From Eumeta japonica (lineage: Eukaryota > Arthropoda > Insecta > Lepidoptera > Psychidae), in contig BGZK01001363.1 of the NCBI GenBank assembly GCA_005406025.1, positions 101,526 through 165,525 on the forward strand: a DNA stretch of 64,000 nt, given 5' to 3'. The notes under the pieces were generated by a model, which saw only the letters and a list, made by a program, of their open reading frames with translations, did not search any database and was not told the origin of the DNA. Numbering within the stretch: position 1 is the stretch's first letter; each line of letters begins with the position of its first letter. Made by a program: the position numbers and the translations under genes. Below, piece after piece: positions 23,113 through 34,559 of the stretch.

Positions 23113-23340
23113 TTAACAATGTATTTGTATTAAATAATATATATTTTTTATAAATACAGGCTGGCAATGGGTAGCTCCAGCATCGACGGTGACAACACCT
23201 GTTTGTGTGTCCATTATCCTTATGTTCACATTTAGTTGCGGGTAACATTCCGACGGACCGCACTCCGTTACGTGTATTTTGACATCTTTTGTCTCCGCCG
23301 GCAAATTCCCGCACGTCACGCGCAGATGCAGCCGTAACAT
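23113..23340 (-). CDS. Cysteine-containing open frame of unknown origin
   Basis: A 75-residue frame starts MLRLHLRVTCGNLPAETKDV and continues KIHVTECGPSECYPQLNVN, with a later HCQP. The first cysteine-glycine followed by a C-x-x-x-x-C pair faintly recalls the start of ML/NPC2-type lipid-binding domains, but length, the missing usual glycine and the AT-rich C-terminus argue against it. It runs into the inverted-repeat arm and could be a transposon product. No splice sites were confirmed. An overlapping 113-residue frame in another phase (22973-23314) is likely a shadow. Confidence 0.12.
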   Translation of the reverse strand: MLRLHLRVTCGNLPAETKDVKIHVTECGPSECYPQLNVNIRIMDTQTGVVTVDAGATHCQPVFIKNIYYLIQIHC

Positions 23341-24754
23341 TTTAGTATAGACTTTGTTAGTCGGGGTGACTTATCGCGCTTTAAGTCCTCGACAGCCTTC
23401 GATTGTGACATTTGTTAATATGACGCCTGCATGTTTTACGATGCACGTGTTTGGTCTGTAACAGCGTACACCTGATAGTTAAGCGCTGTTAGCGGGGCAG
23501 AGCGTTCGCGATCTCACGACCACGGTCGACCCCGGTACGGTCCGGTCCGGCTTGGTAAGTCCTTTTCGGGTGCCGTAAATATTAAATAAGTATACGAGCC
23601 CTTTCTTGTTCAACTCGGCTATCGAATCCCCCACAGCGCGCACAACGTCTATTGAGTGTTGGAAAGACCTTGTGTTGTCGTAAAGCTCCCATTTACGTAT
23701 TTTTGATTTATTAATCCGTACACCATATATAAATATGCCAATGCACCCAAAGTTCTAACATATAGCAATTTATAAATTATACATCGAGAGCAAATATCAA
23801 ACACATCTTTATTTTCTTTTTGGAATCAAAGTATAAATTTGAGATTATTTAATCGGTATATATTATTTTATTTCTTTACATTATAAACTATTATTATTAT
23901 TATTACATTATTATTTAATAAATAATTTATTCTAATTGTTTTTAGTATACTCATTGATTTTCTGTATAAATATATAGGAAATAATTAACTTTATATACCT
24001 GTTTTTACGAAGCTAGAGCACTGGTAAGCAGGATAAAATTTATTTAATCATTTTTGTTTTGTTACATCAAAGTATAATAATAAATATAAGTAAATCTTTT
24101 TACCTAACTTATACCTGCATTTGTTGTACCATTTATGCATATTACAGAAGCTAAAACTTACTTTTAGATTTAGGATTCTTTTTCATTTTCAATTCATTTC
24201 ATCAGCACTACCGATACATTAACTTTCTGTTACAGATATTTCGAAACCTATGGCCCCTAAAAAGGGTGTCCCTTTCACACCCTTCCAACTTTTTTTTCTG
24301 TATTATTCAAACTTTATTTTTCGTAATTTTCAAATCAAGCGCTATCACTCAAATTAAACACCAGGTCTTATTTCCATAGAACATTTTATTACTTCTATTA
24401 TATACGGTATATGTTATACCATTATACAATATAATCCTTAGGATCTATTTCATTACCTCTTTTAATCTAACTCTTAACAAAAACTCACTATTAAAAAAAA
24501 TCTGTTCCACGTCTTTCGTTTAACGGTTCCTTTGTTTAAAACGTCTCAAAAAGAAGACATGGGATACAAATTTTATTTTAAAAGTGAATTTTAATAAGAT
24601 ATCGTGGAAAAGGCTCTTTGTAAAATAAAAATAATATCTCCTCTGTACGACTTTTACTATAACAAGCTGACATTGGTAATTCTACTAATAACCGATGAAT
24701 AAGCGGACCACTTTCAAATATCGCAAACTGTATTTCGCAAGAATAACCCATTTA
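23341..24754. other. Noncoding DNA, GC-rich start then very AT-rich
   Basis: Positions 23360-23680 are GC-richer (cacggtcgaccccggtacgg, gtccggtccggcttgg) without an open frame, and may belong to the same repeat as the inverted arms. From 23700 onward the DNA is AT-rich with no coding signal. Confidence 0.4.
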
Positions 24755-24925
24755 GTACAAACACACACATGCACACATACACTTAATACATCAGGCATAC
24801 AAAATGGTCAAAATAAATTCCAAGAAATGTAAAACATCGAGATCTGACGAAAACTCAATTTTAGAAAATCGGATCGAAAACAGTAGGTACATTCCCAAAT
24901 TCTGTTCCCAATTTTTTTTATTTTC
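24755..24925. repeat. A3 modular repeat fragment
   Basis: It contains acacacacatgcacacatac, then ggtcaaaataaattccaag, then gatctgacgaaaactcaatt and gtacattcccaaattctg, the same order as in 9690-9820 and 42110-42260. Confidence 0.7.
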
Positions 24926-26480
24926 ACAGCGGGAAGTTAAAAATAGTACGTACATACACTGATGTGTGCGATAAACATGACCCTGTCTTTACTATAGCGC
25001 ATTATATGCTGTCGCATACTTCTAAACACACAAATCCTATATTTTTTGTATACTCCTATCTACTATCTGTATTTCTATTATTTATATAATAATATATAAA
25101 TCCTATATATTATCTGTATTTTGATACCCCACTCGATGTGTTCGGAAGAAAAACGTTTTATTTAAAACGCCTAATTTGGTAGCAGGAATTGTCTATTTTG
25201 ATTTTTTGTAATCTTAATATACTGACACACACGCCGTCAAGGCAAATCTAACGATATATGTCTTATCGAAATCGGTTTACTATTTTCGTAGCTGCAAGGA
25301 AACTTAGAAACGGATATACATATATATAAGTCAAATACATCACCTTGCATTTGAGCTTCGACACAATCTTTAAGAACTTGTAAACCACGCAACGGCAAAA
25401 GGTTCAAAAGTATTTTCAAAAAAAAAATGTGTAGGAAATTTTTTATTAAACACCACCGGCCGAAAACACTGCGCAACAAATTGTGACGAACATTGCTATG
25501 TATAGCGAATGAATGCAAACAGAACACTGCTTCGGGGCGCTTGCATAAAGAAATACGTTTATCGGTCCCAACTTGCCGATGCAGGCCTGTCCCCGATATC
25601 GGCAAACGCTTAAGTCCATATGACCCGCCGCGTGGTACCTACTCGTGTGTATCGGGCGCCCGCTTCTTTATGAAAGCACCCCTATATGGCATCGCATATT
25701 TTTATAGCAGGACTCAACCCTTAAGCTTGACCGCTAGAGAGATAAAGAAACATTTCATTGATTAAACATTAAACCGTCATCTGCTATTGTCATTGTAAAT
25801 CGTTTCATCCAGTACATCAGTCGTACTATTTAAACAGTATTTAATACTCAATGTAATCGCAAACTATTCGTAAAATATCTTAGTATGTACCATTTTTTTC
25901 CTTTTGTGATGTAACTCTTTAAATAATAATATTCCCATACTTCTAATTTTCATTTACAAAATGAAACCATATCGTTTCTGTATGAATATTATTTGTCAAT
26001 ATTTATTTAATTCAAAATCTATTAAATGTCCTACCTTAAGCTTTAAAAATATACAACAAAATTCTGCCACAAAAAGAACCCAAAAAGCGGTTATTTTTTA
26101 GATTTGTAAAATGTTTGCCATTCATGATAGTCTACAATTTCTTATTTTTAATTATTATTTCTCCATTTTGTTTCGTGTATTTTTTAGCCATAGGCATTAT
26201 TCACAATTATTTATATTAATGTGTTATTAGAGATATATAACCTAATTCAATAAAAGCTATATAAAATAGATAATTTAAATGCAACAGCTCTATTACATGC
26301 CTGTGTTTCGAGTATTAACTCTCTACGTGGGTATCCATAGCCAGAGTGATCATCCTTAACCTTTCAAGTATCTGTACCTTCTCGTCTACTCCGAGGTTTT
26401 ATTGAATTCTGAATATTTGCAAAAAAGTACAAAATAAAAATAACGCATGTTGGCGTTAATTTTTTTTTCAGAAAGGACAA
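24926..26480. other. Noncoding DNA with two overlapping open frames at 25237-25765
   Basis: Frames of 122 residues (minus, 25237-25605) and 90 residues (plus, 25493-25765) overlap in a moderately GC-rich patch. Neither shows a known domain, a convincing start or splice sites. The rest is AT-rich and empty. Confidence 0.35.
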
Positions 26481-26719
26481 CAGGAAATTAAACTGTCGTC
26501 GAGTTGCAGACAGAATTTCTGTTCAATTTAAATGACTGTGTGTTGAAAAATAGAAACGAGTTCGATTGAATAAATCGAGCAAGCGTGTGCTGTGAGTCAC
26601 TGTCGTGCTGTGCTGTTTGATTGATTTTATCAAATACTATCGGGCCCGCAGACGTTGTTCTGCCCTTTCTTGTGGGTGACTTGCCCATATAGTTGACGTC
26701 CGCAGTTCAGTCAGCATGG
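26481..26719. other. Noncoding DNA
   Basis: GC-moderate sequence without a clear gene. Short minus-strand frames here have no recognisable features. Confidence 0.35.
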
Positions 26720-27130
26720 ACCTATTGAATATAGAACGATTTTTTATATCTTTTGTATCGATCAATGTCAACCTCAAGCCCGGTTTCTTTCGTTTCCGAT
26801 CCCAGTCACACTTTTGATTTTGATTCCGACCCCACACTCGTTTTCAACCCGTTCTCAATCTCAGTCCCGCTATCAATTCTGATCTTGTTCCCGTTCTCTA
26901 TTTTCTGTCCCGCTTTCAATTGTGGTTCTGCTACCAATCACAGTTCCGATTTGAACGAAACCGGAGGCAAACAATTCCTTCATGTTTTGTATTTCCATCC
27001 CGATTTAGCTCTCGATTCTGATGCCGATCACGCACTTCATTTTAACCCCGGTCTCATTTTCAATTTCGAACCCTGTCCTTTCTCTCGATTCTTTTCCTCG
27101 TCGCACTTTCAATTCCGACTCCGCAACCAG
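26720..27130. repeat. Degenerate GGAATCG-type short-unit satellite, largest block
   Basis: Tandem variants of a short unit, seen here in pyrimidine orientation (gattttgattccgacccc, cccgttctcaatctcagtcc, cgctatcaattctgatcttg, tcccgttctctattttctg, cccgctttcaattgtgg). The unit spacing is about 12 or multiples of 6 bases with much decay. It creates a 154-residue low-complexity frame rich in F, S, P and D (26753-27217) that should not be taken as a gene. Related patches lie at 3655-3785, 11995-12270, 27540-27690, 31055-31125 and 56270-56350. Confidence 0.8.
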
Positions 27131-27539
27131 TATAAACCAGTCTTATATAATAGTAATGGCTTTAAATTTAACGTGATGCGAATTTTTAATCGATATTTCT
27201 GTCAATCCGTCTTATAAAAATTGAGATACGGAAATCTAGGGAAATCAAAATTTGTGTTTTTTATTGTATTTGTGGATGAAAAACCTGAAAAAATAATGAA
27301 ACAAATTCCCTGAAAGAAAAAACAGTACTTGACTACTACGCCACCTATCACAATATAAACTATCCTATCTTTTAAGTTGGACCAAATTATGTATAGAGTG
27401 CACGAACATCGTGACTAGAGATTTTTATGTATATAGATATATAGCCGTTACCCATCTGCTTCACCAAACGTAAATTAATATTCAGCAATAATTTTTTTTT
27501 ATAATTCAGATATGCCCATGGTTTCAATTGGGTGTGCAA
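27131..27539. other. AT-rich noncoding DNA
   Basis: No feature beyond a short at-rich run (tatgtatatagatatatag) near 27430. Confidence 0.5.
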
Positions 27540-27690
27540 TGAATGTCTTCATTTTCAATATTAGCCGTTCTCACTGCCAATTCTGCTCCTGATCACGGTC
27601 CTGCTATCAATGTCAATCCTTGATCCATTGTCAGATTCGATCTCAGTCCCGCTTTTCCAATAGCGGCTTTGGTGCCAACTTTAGTTTTTC
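27540..27690. repeat. GGAATCG-type short-unit satellite patch
   Basis: Pyrimidine-strand units (gttctcactgccaattctgc, tcctgatcacggtcctgct, ttcgatctcagtcccgctt) match the block at 26720-27130. Confidence 0.65.
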
Positions 27691-28845
27691 TTGGCTATGG
27701 ATATTACTAGTAAAACATTAAATTTTTACTGGTATTTATATATTTTTTACATGAAAGGTAATCTTTTTATGTAATATAGTATAATTTTTATATATTAATA
27801 TGATATCCTATTTTGGAACATAATCCACTTCTCTTCTTATAAAAAATCCGTCTAGCCGTCGGATGATAAACATCCACTCAAACATACTTTTACATCAAAC
27901 AATACAGTTTTTGTAAATTTAGCCAAACTCACTTACTATAGGCTCTATCATGACATCTGAGATGAGGTTGTATACGAAAAATGTCTGAGAAAACGTATTT
28001 CTTTAATTTTTTTTCGTGGATTTTTCATATTTTTATTTAGTTATTCTGCTTTAGGGGCGGAGACAAATTCAACAAATCAAAGGTCATAAAAATCTGTAAA
28101 GCCGTTCCTGAATTATAAATAGTGTAACTAATACGACTTTCTTTTACATATATATATATATAGATTTTCAATTACAGCTTAAACAAAGTAAAATTACTTA
28201 TGGATGGTACGACTTAATAGTAATTCGTTCCACGTAGCTTTGTGATAATTGATGATATTGTTACTATACTTTGTCGCTTCTTAAAAATCGTGTTTTTTCC
28301 ATACAAATTATAAAGACTGTAGACTGTGATATATATATATATACACATATAGACTGTACGTACGTACAATACGTACATACAATATATTCATCAAATTTTC
28401 GTGATAAATGTTCATTCTATGATGCACTGTCTGTTTGTATCAGATGTTCTCTTATAATTAAGTAACGACCTGAGCGATCTTGACATAATTTGTTTTCAAT
28501 AAGGGCACACATTTCCGCAAATCGCATATTATATATTTTGTTAATAAACTGTGTGGAAAGTTTCCTGAAAAATTGTCAGAAATTCTTATTGCTTAATCGA
28601 TCTCAATGACATTTTCACGTTCGCTCTTAATGTTGTTTTTAGGAACGCTTTTAAGTTCTGTGATTCCGAGTTCGATACAATTTATGCATATCCTTATAAA
28701 TTGACCTATTTCATTGAAATTTGATACGGTGATAGGTTAACCCCAGGAAAAGGATTTCACGTATTTTTCTTTTAGGATTCCATGATTAAAAGGGTAAAAT
28801 TACTATGGACCATTATAAATCTATCAATTTTTTTTAAATTTTCAG
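27691..28845. other. AT-rich noncoding DNA
   Basis: Contains TA microsatellites (28148-28160, 28330-28345) and a gtacgtacgtacaatacgta stretch near 28365. No gene is seen. The last 25 bases are a pyrimidine-rich tract that serves as acceptor for the exon at 28846. Confidence 0.5.
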
Positions 28846-28977
28846 TTCATTCTTACTGGTGCTAGAAAAGGTTAGACGATGACTGAGAGTTCCGCAAGAA
28901 CCAGGAAGGATAGTTACAGTTCAGCCTTTTCACGAAATAAACGGGCAAGAGTCATCAGGAACGGAGGCGGATTGCGG
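28846..28977 (+). CDS. Candidate first coding exon of an unidentified gene
   Basis: The exon is bounded by a good acceptor (caattttttttaaattttcag, ending at 28845) and a good donor (cgg|gtaaat, GT at 28978). It holds an ATG at 28879 after an in-frame upstream stop, giving 33 codons in phase 0: MTESSARTRKDSYSSAFSRN, then KRARVIRNGGGLR. The peptide is basic and serine-rich with a possible nuclear-localisation-like KRAR. It is GC-richer than its flanks and has balanced codon use. I do not recognise the protein. The expected next exon must lie downstream, possibly outside the window. It could also be a transposon exon or chance. Confidence 0.4.
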
Positions 28978-30178
28978 GTAAATACTTTGCATCCTGCAAA
29001 TGGACACACATTACTTTTATTTCGGAAAATTATTTTGTAGACTGCATCAAAACGACAAAAAAAAAGAATTCACGAGTACACAATAATCGGAATGATTACG
29101 AGAAACAACACAGGCGGGTGCGACCACCACTGGTGGACATATTATTCTTAAATTAAAAGTATTCTTATCATATTTTTTCCCCTTTTAAGCATTTTAATTT
29201 TCTAAATAAAAATATTTAATTTTTAACTGTACGTCAAAAGGAAAAGTAGTACACAATTTTTAATTCGTTTTGGTAATTTTTAAATCTGTTTTACAAATTA
29301 TTGTTAATTTGCAAAATATTGGGTATATTACATAATGAACGTTTTTTTTTTATAATTACGTTCCTTTTGTAATATACCTAATTATTTTTAATATACTTTA
29401 ACCATGTGTCTATTAAGGGATCAATTAGCTTGATAAACCAAGTTGCACCGAATGTTGAAAACAATAATTGCTAAGTCTGATTTTCGAAAATTAACTTTTC
29501 ATCAGATCTTAACGTTTTAAGATCTCATAAATCTATTTGAATCACTTTCGAAGTGATGCTTTTATGTCTAAACGACGTGTGAAAGTGCGCGCGTGCGCGC
29601 GTGTTTGTGTGTGTTATGTACGGGAGTGTTTGATTTTATTTATACATCCAGCAAACATACTTAAAAGCTTTGTTTAAATATAAAAATAGGCCTGTTAAGA
29701 TATGAACTGTTGACATCAGTATTAAAATAGTCCGCATAACACTTTTTCATTTTCCATAACAATATATGCAAAAATTATTTCTGCTTCTTTTTATTTCTTC
29801 AACTATAAAATGATACGCCATATAAAAAATGTCCAGATACTTTTCTATCGGGAATCGAAAGGTCTACAAAAGAAAATTTAATTATTTTTTGGTAAATCCT
29901 TTTATTTATATTAATAAAAGTTATTCGAAGTTCCATTTATCGCAAATATTGACTGATTTTCGAGTATGACAATGGACATATTAAATTTATTAAAAAAGTA
30001 TATTTTCGACATTAAATATATATATACATGTAGGTTTTTTAAATATTAAAGTAATTATTGACGTAGCCGAACTAGGCTTACATTGATTGTTTATCTTTAA
30101 CGAGACAATTAGTACATTTAATTGTACGGAGTGAATTCAGATGAGATTCTCGTTTATAGACTGATAATAAATAGTTAT
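28978..30178. other. AT-rich noncoding DNA
   Basis: It contains a gcgcgcgtgcgcgcgtgttt stretch near 29587 and the text cagatcttaacgttttaaga near 29503, which is typical of the A1-type repeats. No coding signal is seen. Confidence 0.45.
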
Positions 30179-30212
30179 CTCGGACCTTAATATATAGTAA
30201 TTAAGGTCCGAG
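30179..30212. repeat. Perfect 13-bp hairpin with 8-nt loop
   Basis: The arms ctcggaccttaat (30179-30191) and attaaggtccgag (30200-30212) flank the loop atatagta. No flanking duplication was found. Confidence 0.9.
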
Positions 30213-31300
30213 CTAATTGTAATGCACTAGCTATATTTAAAATAATATTGGGATTAGGAAAAGAGAGTAGGAAAAAGGGAATTAGGAAACGAGCACATTA
30301 TAATAAAACAACCTGCGTATTAAATTTTACCTATTGCTCACTCAAAATCAATTGTCATCATTGAAGAGTTAGACACTGGCTACGATTACTTATTGACTGT
30401 TATTCTCATACAAAAATAAATAATAAAAGAAAATCTGATTTCTATCGATATCGATTTTTTAAAGTGTACAACACCTGCATCTCTATAGAGGCTAAAGTGA
30501 CATCGACACCTAATAGGTTTCTATACAAGGAATTGCAGTGGTAAACGCAGTTTCATAGGTTGTCACAGCTAGTTCCATGGATCCGCCCACCTCGGATCGA
30601 ACTAATCAGTGCTCCGTGAATATATATGTAAATCTGTAAACTATGTCGGTACATAAATCTCTTTGCTATATTTTGTTAAGCGAATGTTTACCGTATCGCC
30701 TAACCTAAGCTAACATAACCATAACACAACGCATTTGATTTATATATACCGTTTTTAAATTAAATATTTGCCTGACTTTTTGTCCTCTTATAACTGAGAA
30801 ACGGATTAACTGATCTTGATGTGATCTAGGACACAATAAGAATATACAATCGCTATATAAGCGTTATAAACTGAACGTCGTGTTCATAAAGGGCCGTTTT
30901 CTGGTTATTCATGCTACACATCGAAGAGGCATTTAACGTATGTTAAGAAATTTATCATAGAGATAAATTATTTTGTGGAATACAAGACATGATACTTTTT
31001 ATATTACAAAAAAATGTACTCGTACTACAAAAAATAACTACAAGAACGTGAAAAACGGGTTTGCTATCGGATCAGACAGTTCTATGGGAATTAATATCGA
31101 GAACAAAACCGAATCGGAATCAACTTTCATTGGTTGATACAAGATATGATTAAGTACGTTGTATGTGCACGCGAGCAAAACCACAGACAGACTCATATTG
31201 CGGAAAAAAAAATTATTTTAAAGTTACACTTGACGAACTAATTTAAAATTCAGATATAAAAAGTCGGATACTAAAACGTCATAAATCTTTTAAAAGTCGG
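30213..31300. other. AT-rich noncoding DNA
   Basis: It includes a satellite patch (31055-31125) and a cctaacctaagctaacataa stretch near 30700. No gene is seen. Confidence 0.45.
31055..31125. repeat. GGAATCG-type satellite patch
   Basis: The units ctatcggatcagacagttc, gggaattaatatcgagaaca and aaccgaatcggaatcaac match the family described at 26720-27130. Confidence 0.5.
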
Positions 31301-31327
31301 TTATATTACTCACACACACATGCTCGG

Positions 31328-31615
31328 TTGTTCAAATTTCAGTTAACAAAACCAAACATATCGAATATTGAACGAAACCATAACACGTACGACGTTTTTA
31401 TTATTACATTTTCAAAACATTCTAAAAACTCTAGATTTCAAAAACTCTGCTTTAGTTATCATTCGTTAACAAGAAAACTTGTCCCCCGGGAGCGTGTTGC
31501 GTCAACTTCGGCGGGATCCCGACCCCAAAATCTTCAGTTTGTTTCGAGAGTTGAGGAACTTGACGCGTATTTAGTTGAACGTTGCCATCACTTGTTGATG
31601 GCTCATGAAGTATAA
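31328..31615 (+). other. GC-richer open frame, unrecognised
   Basis: A 95-residue frame whose second half (31480-31615) is GC-richer than its surroundings: VPRERVASTSAGSRPQNLQF, then VSRVEELDAYLVERCHHLLM. No known domain, no splice sites and no signal peptide were found. It might be an orphan exon or a noncoding element with a chance frame. Confidence 0.15.
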
Positions 31616-31620
31616 ATTTC

Positions 31621-33184
31621 TTCGTTCAAGTAACAAATTGTATAATCTCATCGAGTGCCAAAAGTTTTACGGTGACGCGCGACGCCCGATATTATGAGCT
31701 AAAATTTAAATAATGGCTCGAGAGAGCTTTGATCATCAAAGCGCTTGTAAAAAGTTTAAAGCTTTCCTTTGACGTAAGCAGAAATTTTCAAAGTTTTTGT
31801 GTATGTTGGTTCTTTATCTTGACCCAATTTTGTCATTTAAAATGAAACTCCGCAGACAATACGCGGATTTGCCAAATATTTGCTAAATAATAATGCGTGA
31901 TATTAATTCAAATTGAATTCAATATAATTTTCAGTTGATCAATATAGGAACTACATCATTGATAACATAATATATAGCAAATTAAGCATACATAGGGTTT
32001 GATTAATTCAAACATTATATCAAACATTGATGGATCACTCGTTTACTATTTATCGTTTACGAAATGAGTCAAAACAACTTTAGTGCTTAATGTTCACATT
32101 TATCATGCACTTCTTAAAACCTCCTTCAATTTCCTGATCCAATCACTTTACTCGTTTTCAGGATATCGTCAAACCAACGTTCCCTGGATCGTCTTCAGTC
32201 TTCATTTCCTCCTTGGCCTGTCCACGCGGTGGCTAGTTTCGCCTACCGGCCATCCAGAACGCATATCAGCTTCCGGCGTCGATGTGAAGGAGTGCATCCA
32301 ATATGTACGGCTTTTGGTTATCTTTGAGCTTGAGGTTTAAGAATCCTCTTTCCGTTGACCTTTATATTTCTTATTTCCTCCTCAATATTTAAATATTCAA
32401 GTCTGAGAACCGTATAATAAGCAGAGCGACAGGCAAGTGTCTTTCGCATTTTTCTTAAATAATAAGTATAATATTGATTTTGCCCCTAACCTTCAGATTG
32501 TCAATAAAATAATCATCATTAAAAACAACTAAAACAGCTGCTTTTTATAACAATTAAAGAATCTATCTCTGTCTCTATCCGGACGGAGCCGCCGGTATAG
32601 CTAGATGTTAATAAAATAATTATTAATGTAAATGATCGTAAGAGATATCGCCGTTTCTTACAAATGGAGGAGTTTCTTCTCTATTTGCCCGGGCGGAGAC
32701 TCTTGCAGAGCTAGTCATGAATAAAATAATCATTAGCGGTTAACATATGAAATCGCCGTTAGCGAATATTTTCCACTTTTATTTGAATATTTCTCGTTTG
32801 GGACGAATTCCACCTCCAAATTACGAACGCGGAAATTGCGGTTACATTATTACTATTTAAGTAATAATTGATTATAAATTTTAGTGAACATCGCAATCAT
32901 TCAAAAACAGATTTCAATTACTCTGAAGTCACGCCTGTACAAGTTTTACTTCAAAAGGAAGAAAAGTAAAAATATAACATTAATATATTCTACGTCCACC
33001 CGGGTAGAGTCGCTAGCTATCGCTAGTTTAAGTATAAAATAACCATTGTAACATTTGCATTTCGACATCTGGAAACAACTCAATATATTTCATCAACTGT
33101 TAGCTTAACGTATTATCCAACTAATGGAATTTTTGTTCGTCTAATGACCATCGAGAAGATTTCTAATAAAGCACCTCGCAATTA
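31621..33184. other. Noncoding DNA, mostly AT-rich
   Basis: A patch at 32160-32290 (accaacgttccctggatcgt, gtggctagtttcgcctaccg) is GC-richer and may be antisense to a LINE, but too little remains to classify. Three similar-looking lines near 32570, 32690 and 33000 (atccggacggagccgcc; gcccgggcggagactc; cacccgggtagagtcgc) with following gct-tagct and ataaaataa text look like a decayed tandem unit of about 130-300 bp. Confidence 0.35.
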
Positions 33185-33405
33185 GGACACGTCGGCACTG
33201 CCATTTTTGCTGTCGGCGTCAGTTTTGATAATGAAGTTAAAACGCTTCACAAATCGCTACTGTGGGTGTCGGGGCCCGCAGCAATTCACTTCGCCACGCC
33301 TAATTTTTGTACACTCGCCGGGAACAGAAGTTTAACCGTTTAAAATCACCTTCAGCGTGCAACTTTCGTGACGTAATTGTTTGAGTGTGCTAACTTTTTT
33401 TTCCT
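33185..33405 (+). repeat. Dispersed repeat C, copy 2 (partner at 6008-6230)
   Basis: It shares aacgcttcacaaatcgctac, gtcggggcccgcagcaattc, acactcgccgggaacagaag and gacgtaattgtttgagtg with copy 1, in the same orientation. Confidence 0.85.
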
Positions 33406-33694
33406 CAGAATTTCGCGTTCCAGTTCATAAATGAGTAAAACTATTTTTTTAATGAATAATGTGTCGTTAGTCTGTTATTTATCTTCGGTACATTCTGTAT
33501 TATTCTATATATTCATTTAATTCGTCGAATCAATAAGAAGAATGTGTTTTGGTAGAAAGAAAATAATATTTTAATTATCTAACCTTTCTATCAATCTTTA
33601 TAATGCACAGAATGGTAAGCTACCTATCTATAGAAACATTATTAAACAGTATTATTTATTTGCATATAGAGTTCAGGTACTATTCAGAACTATT
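33406..33694. other. AT-rich noncoding DNA
   Basis: No gene or repeat partner was noticed. Confidence 0.5.
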
Positions 33695-33758
33695 GAACCG
33701 ATCATTGAGGTAATATGTACGTAAACGTTTACGTACATATTACCTCAATGGAACCGAT
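33695..33758. mobile_element. Perfect 48-bp palindrome flanked by 8-bp direct repeats
   Basis: Positions 33703-33726 (cattgaggtaatatgtacgt then aaac) and 33727-33750 (gtttacgtacatattacctc then aatg) are exact reverse complements with no loop. The palindrome is flanked on both sides by gaaccgat (33695-33702 and 33751-33758), as a target-site duplication would be. An 8-bp duplication is the size made by hAT, P and Merlin-type transposases. The simplest reading is a minimal insertion made of two fused terminal repeats. Confidence 0.8.
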
Positions 33759-33885
33759 CCCAATTTTTTATTCATTAGTATAAAGCTGTAGTAATTTCAT
33801 CACAATCCGTTCAGTGATGACAAACGTATATTTCATATACGTATTTCCCCTTTTATTATTTTCGTCGTAGATAAACATGGAAAAT
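33759..33885. other. AT-rich spacer
   Basis: Nothing recognisable is present. Confidence 0.4.
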
Positions 33886-34320
33886 ACTTAACCACCGTTG
33901 AAAAAGTTATATCACGAAAGGAGTGTCCAACCGAAAGTGTGATTATAATTCTTTGCCAGAAATCTGCCGCCGAAGTACTGGGCGCAGGAGAAACGCACAT
34001 CATGCGCTGCTCCAGCCTACCCCCCGAACTTAGACCCGAGGCTAGTAGGTTTGGGGATTTCCACCGTCTGCCTACGAGCACAAGATGACCGCACGTGTTC
34101 TTGCATGCCTTTCTCTTTAGCCATCAGGGCGGTGATGGACCGTTTCTTAAAGAGAGAGCCAACTCCGCTGGCACAGCGGATAAATACGCAAGCTTACCCA
34201 CGGCCCTAAAACGAGGCGACGAGAAGGACTCATGGGGTTTAATTCGGTGAAAGTCCGACATAACCAGTCCGACTCGGTCCGACTCGATTGGCTATCGCCA
34301 AGTCCCAGATATTTATGAGG
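33886..34320. repeat. GC-richer repeat-like segment, probably LINE-derived
   Basis: This 430-bp block is much GC-richer than its flanks (ggcgcaggagaaacgcacat, cgtttcttaaagagagagcc, aactccgctggcacagcgg, cgactcggtccgactcgatt). It has sharp edges, ending at an AT-rich run. No reading frame carries a known domain. The style recalls a LINE 3' untranslated region, possibly R1-clade. That is a guess. Confidence 0.35.
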
Positions 34321-34329
34321 GTGTCTCCA

Positions 34330-34372
34330 ATAAAAAATTTTTATTAATTAATTAATTAAATTTAATTAATGT
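34330..34372. repeat. (TTAA)n simple repeat
   Basis: The run attaattaattaattaaatt begins at the end of the GC-rich segment and could be its tail. Confidence 0.85.
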
Positions 34373-34559
34373 CCAAGAATTTACATATAAATATCATTTT
34401 ATTCGTTTGTAAGAAGTTACTTTGAAAGTACTGGCTCGATTCAGATTTTTTTTGTATTATTCCATGTTGTCAAAAGTTCTATATGCGTTTTAGAAATTCT
34501 GTATTATTCATCTGATAATCATTGATTTAAAGCATAAATATTTAGACGCTGTATACGAC

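Noticed and set aside
23113..23340. ML/NPC2-type lipid-binding domain
   Set aside because: The cysteine layout is only loosely similar and the rest of the domain is missing, so no function was assigned.
25237..25765. Overlapping 122- and 90-residue frames on opposite strands
   Set aside because: No recognisable domain, start context or splice sites on either strand. Probably a decayed repeat.
26753..27217. 154-residue open frame on the + strand
   Set aside because: It is a low-complexity product of the short-unit satellite (repeating F, S, P, D patterns) and has no domain or splice support.
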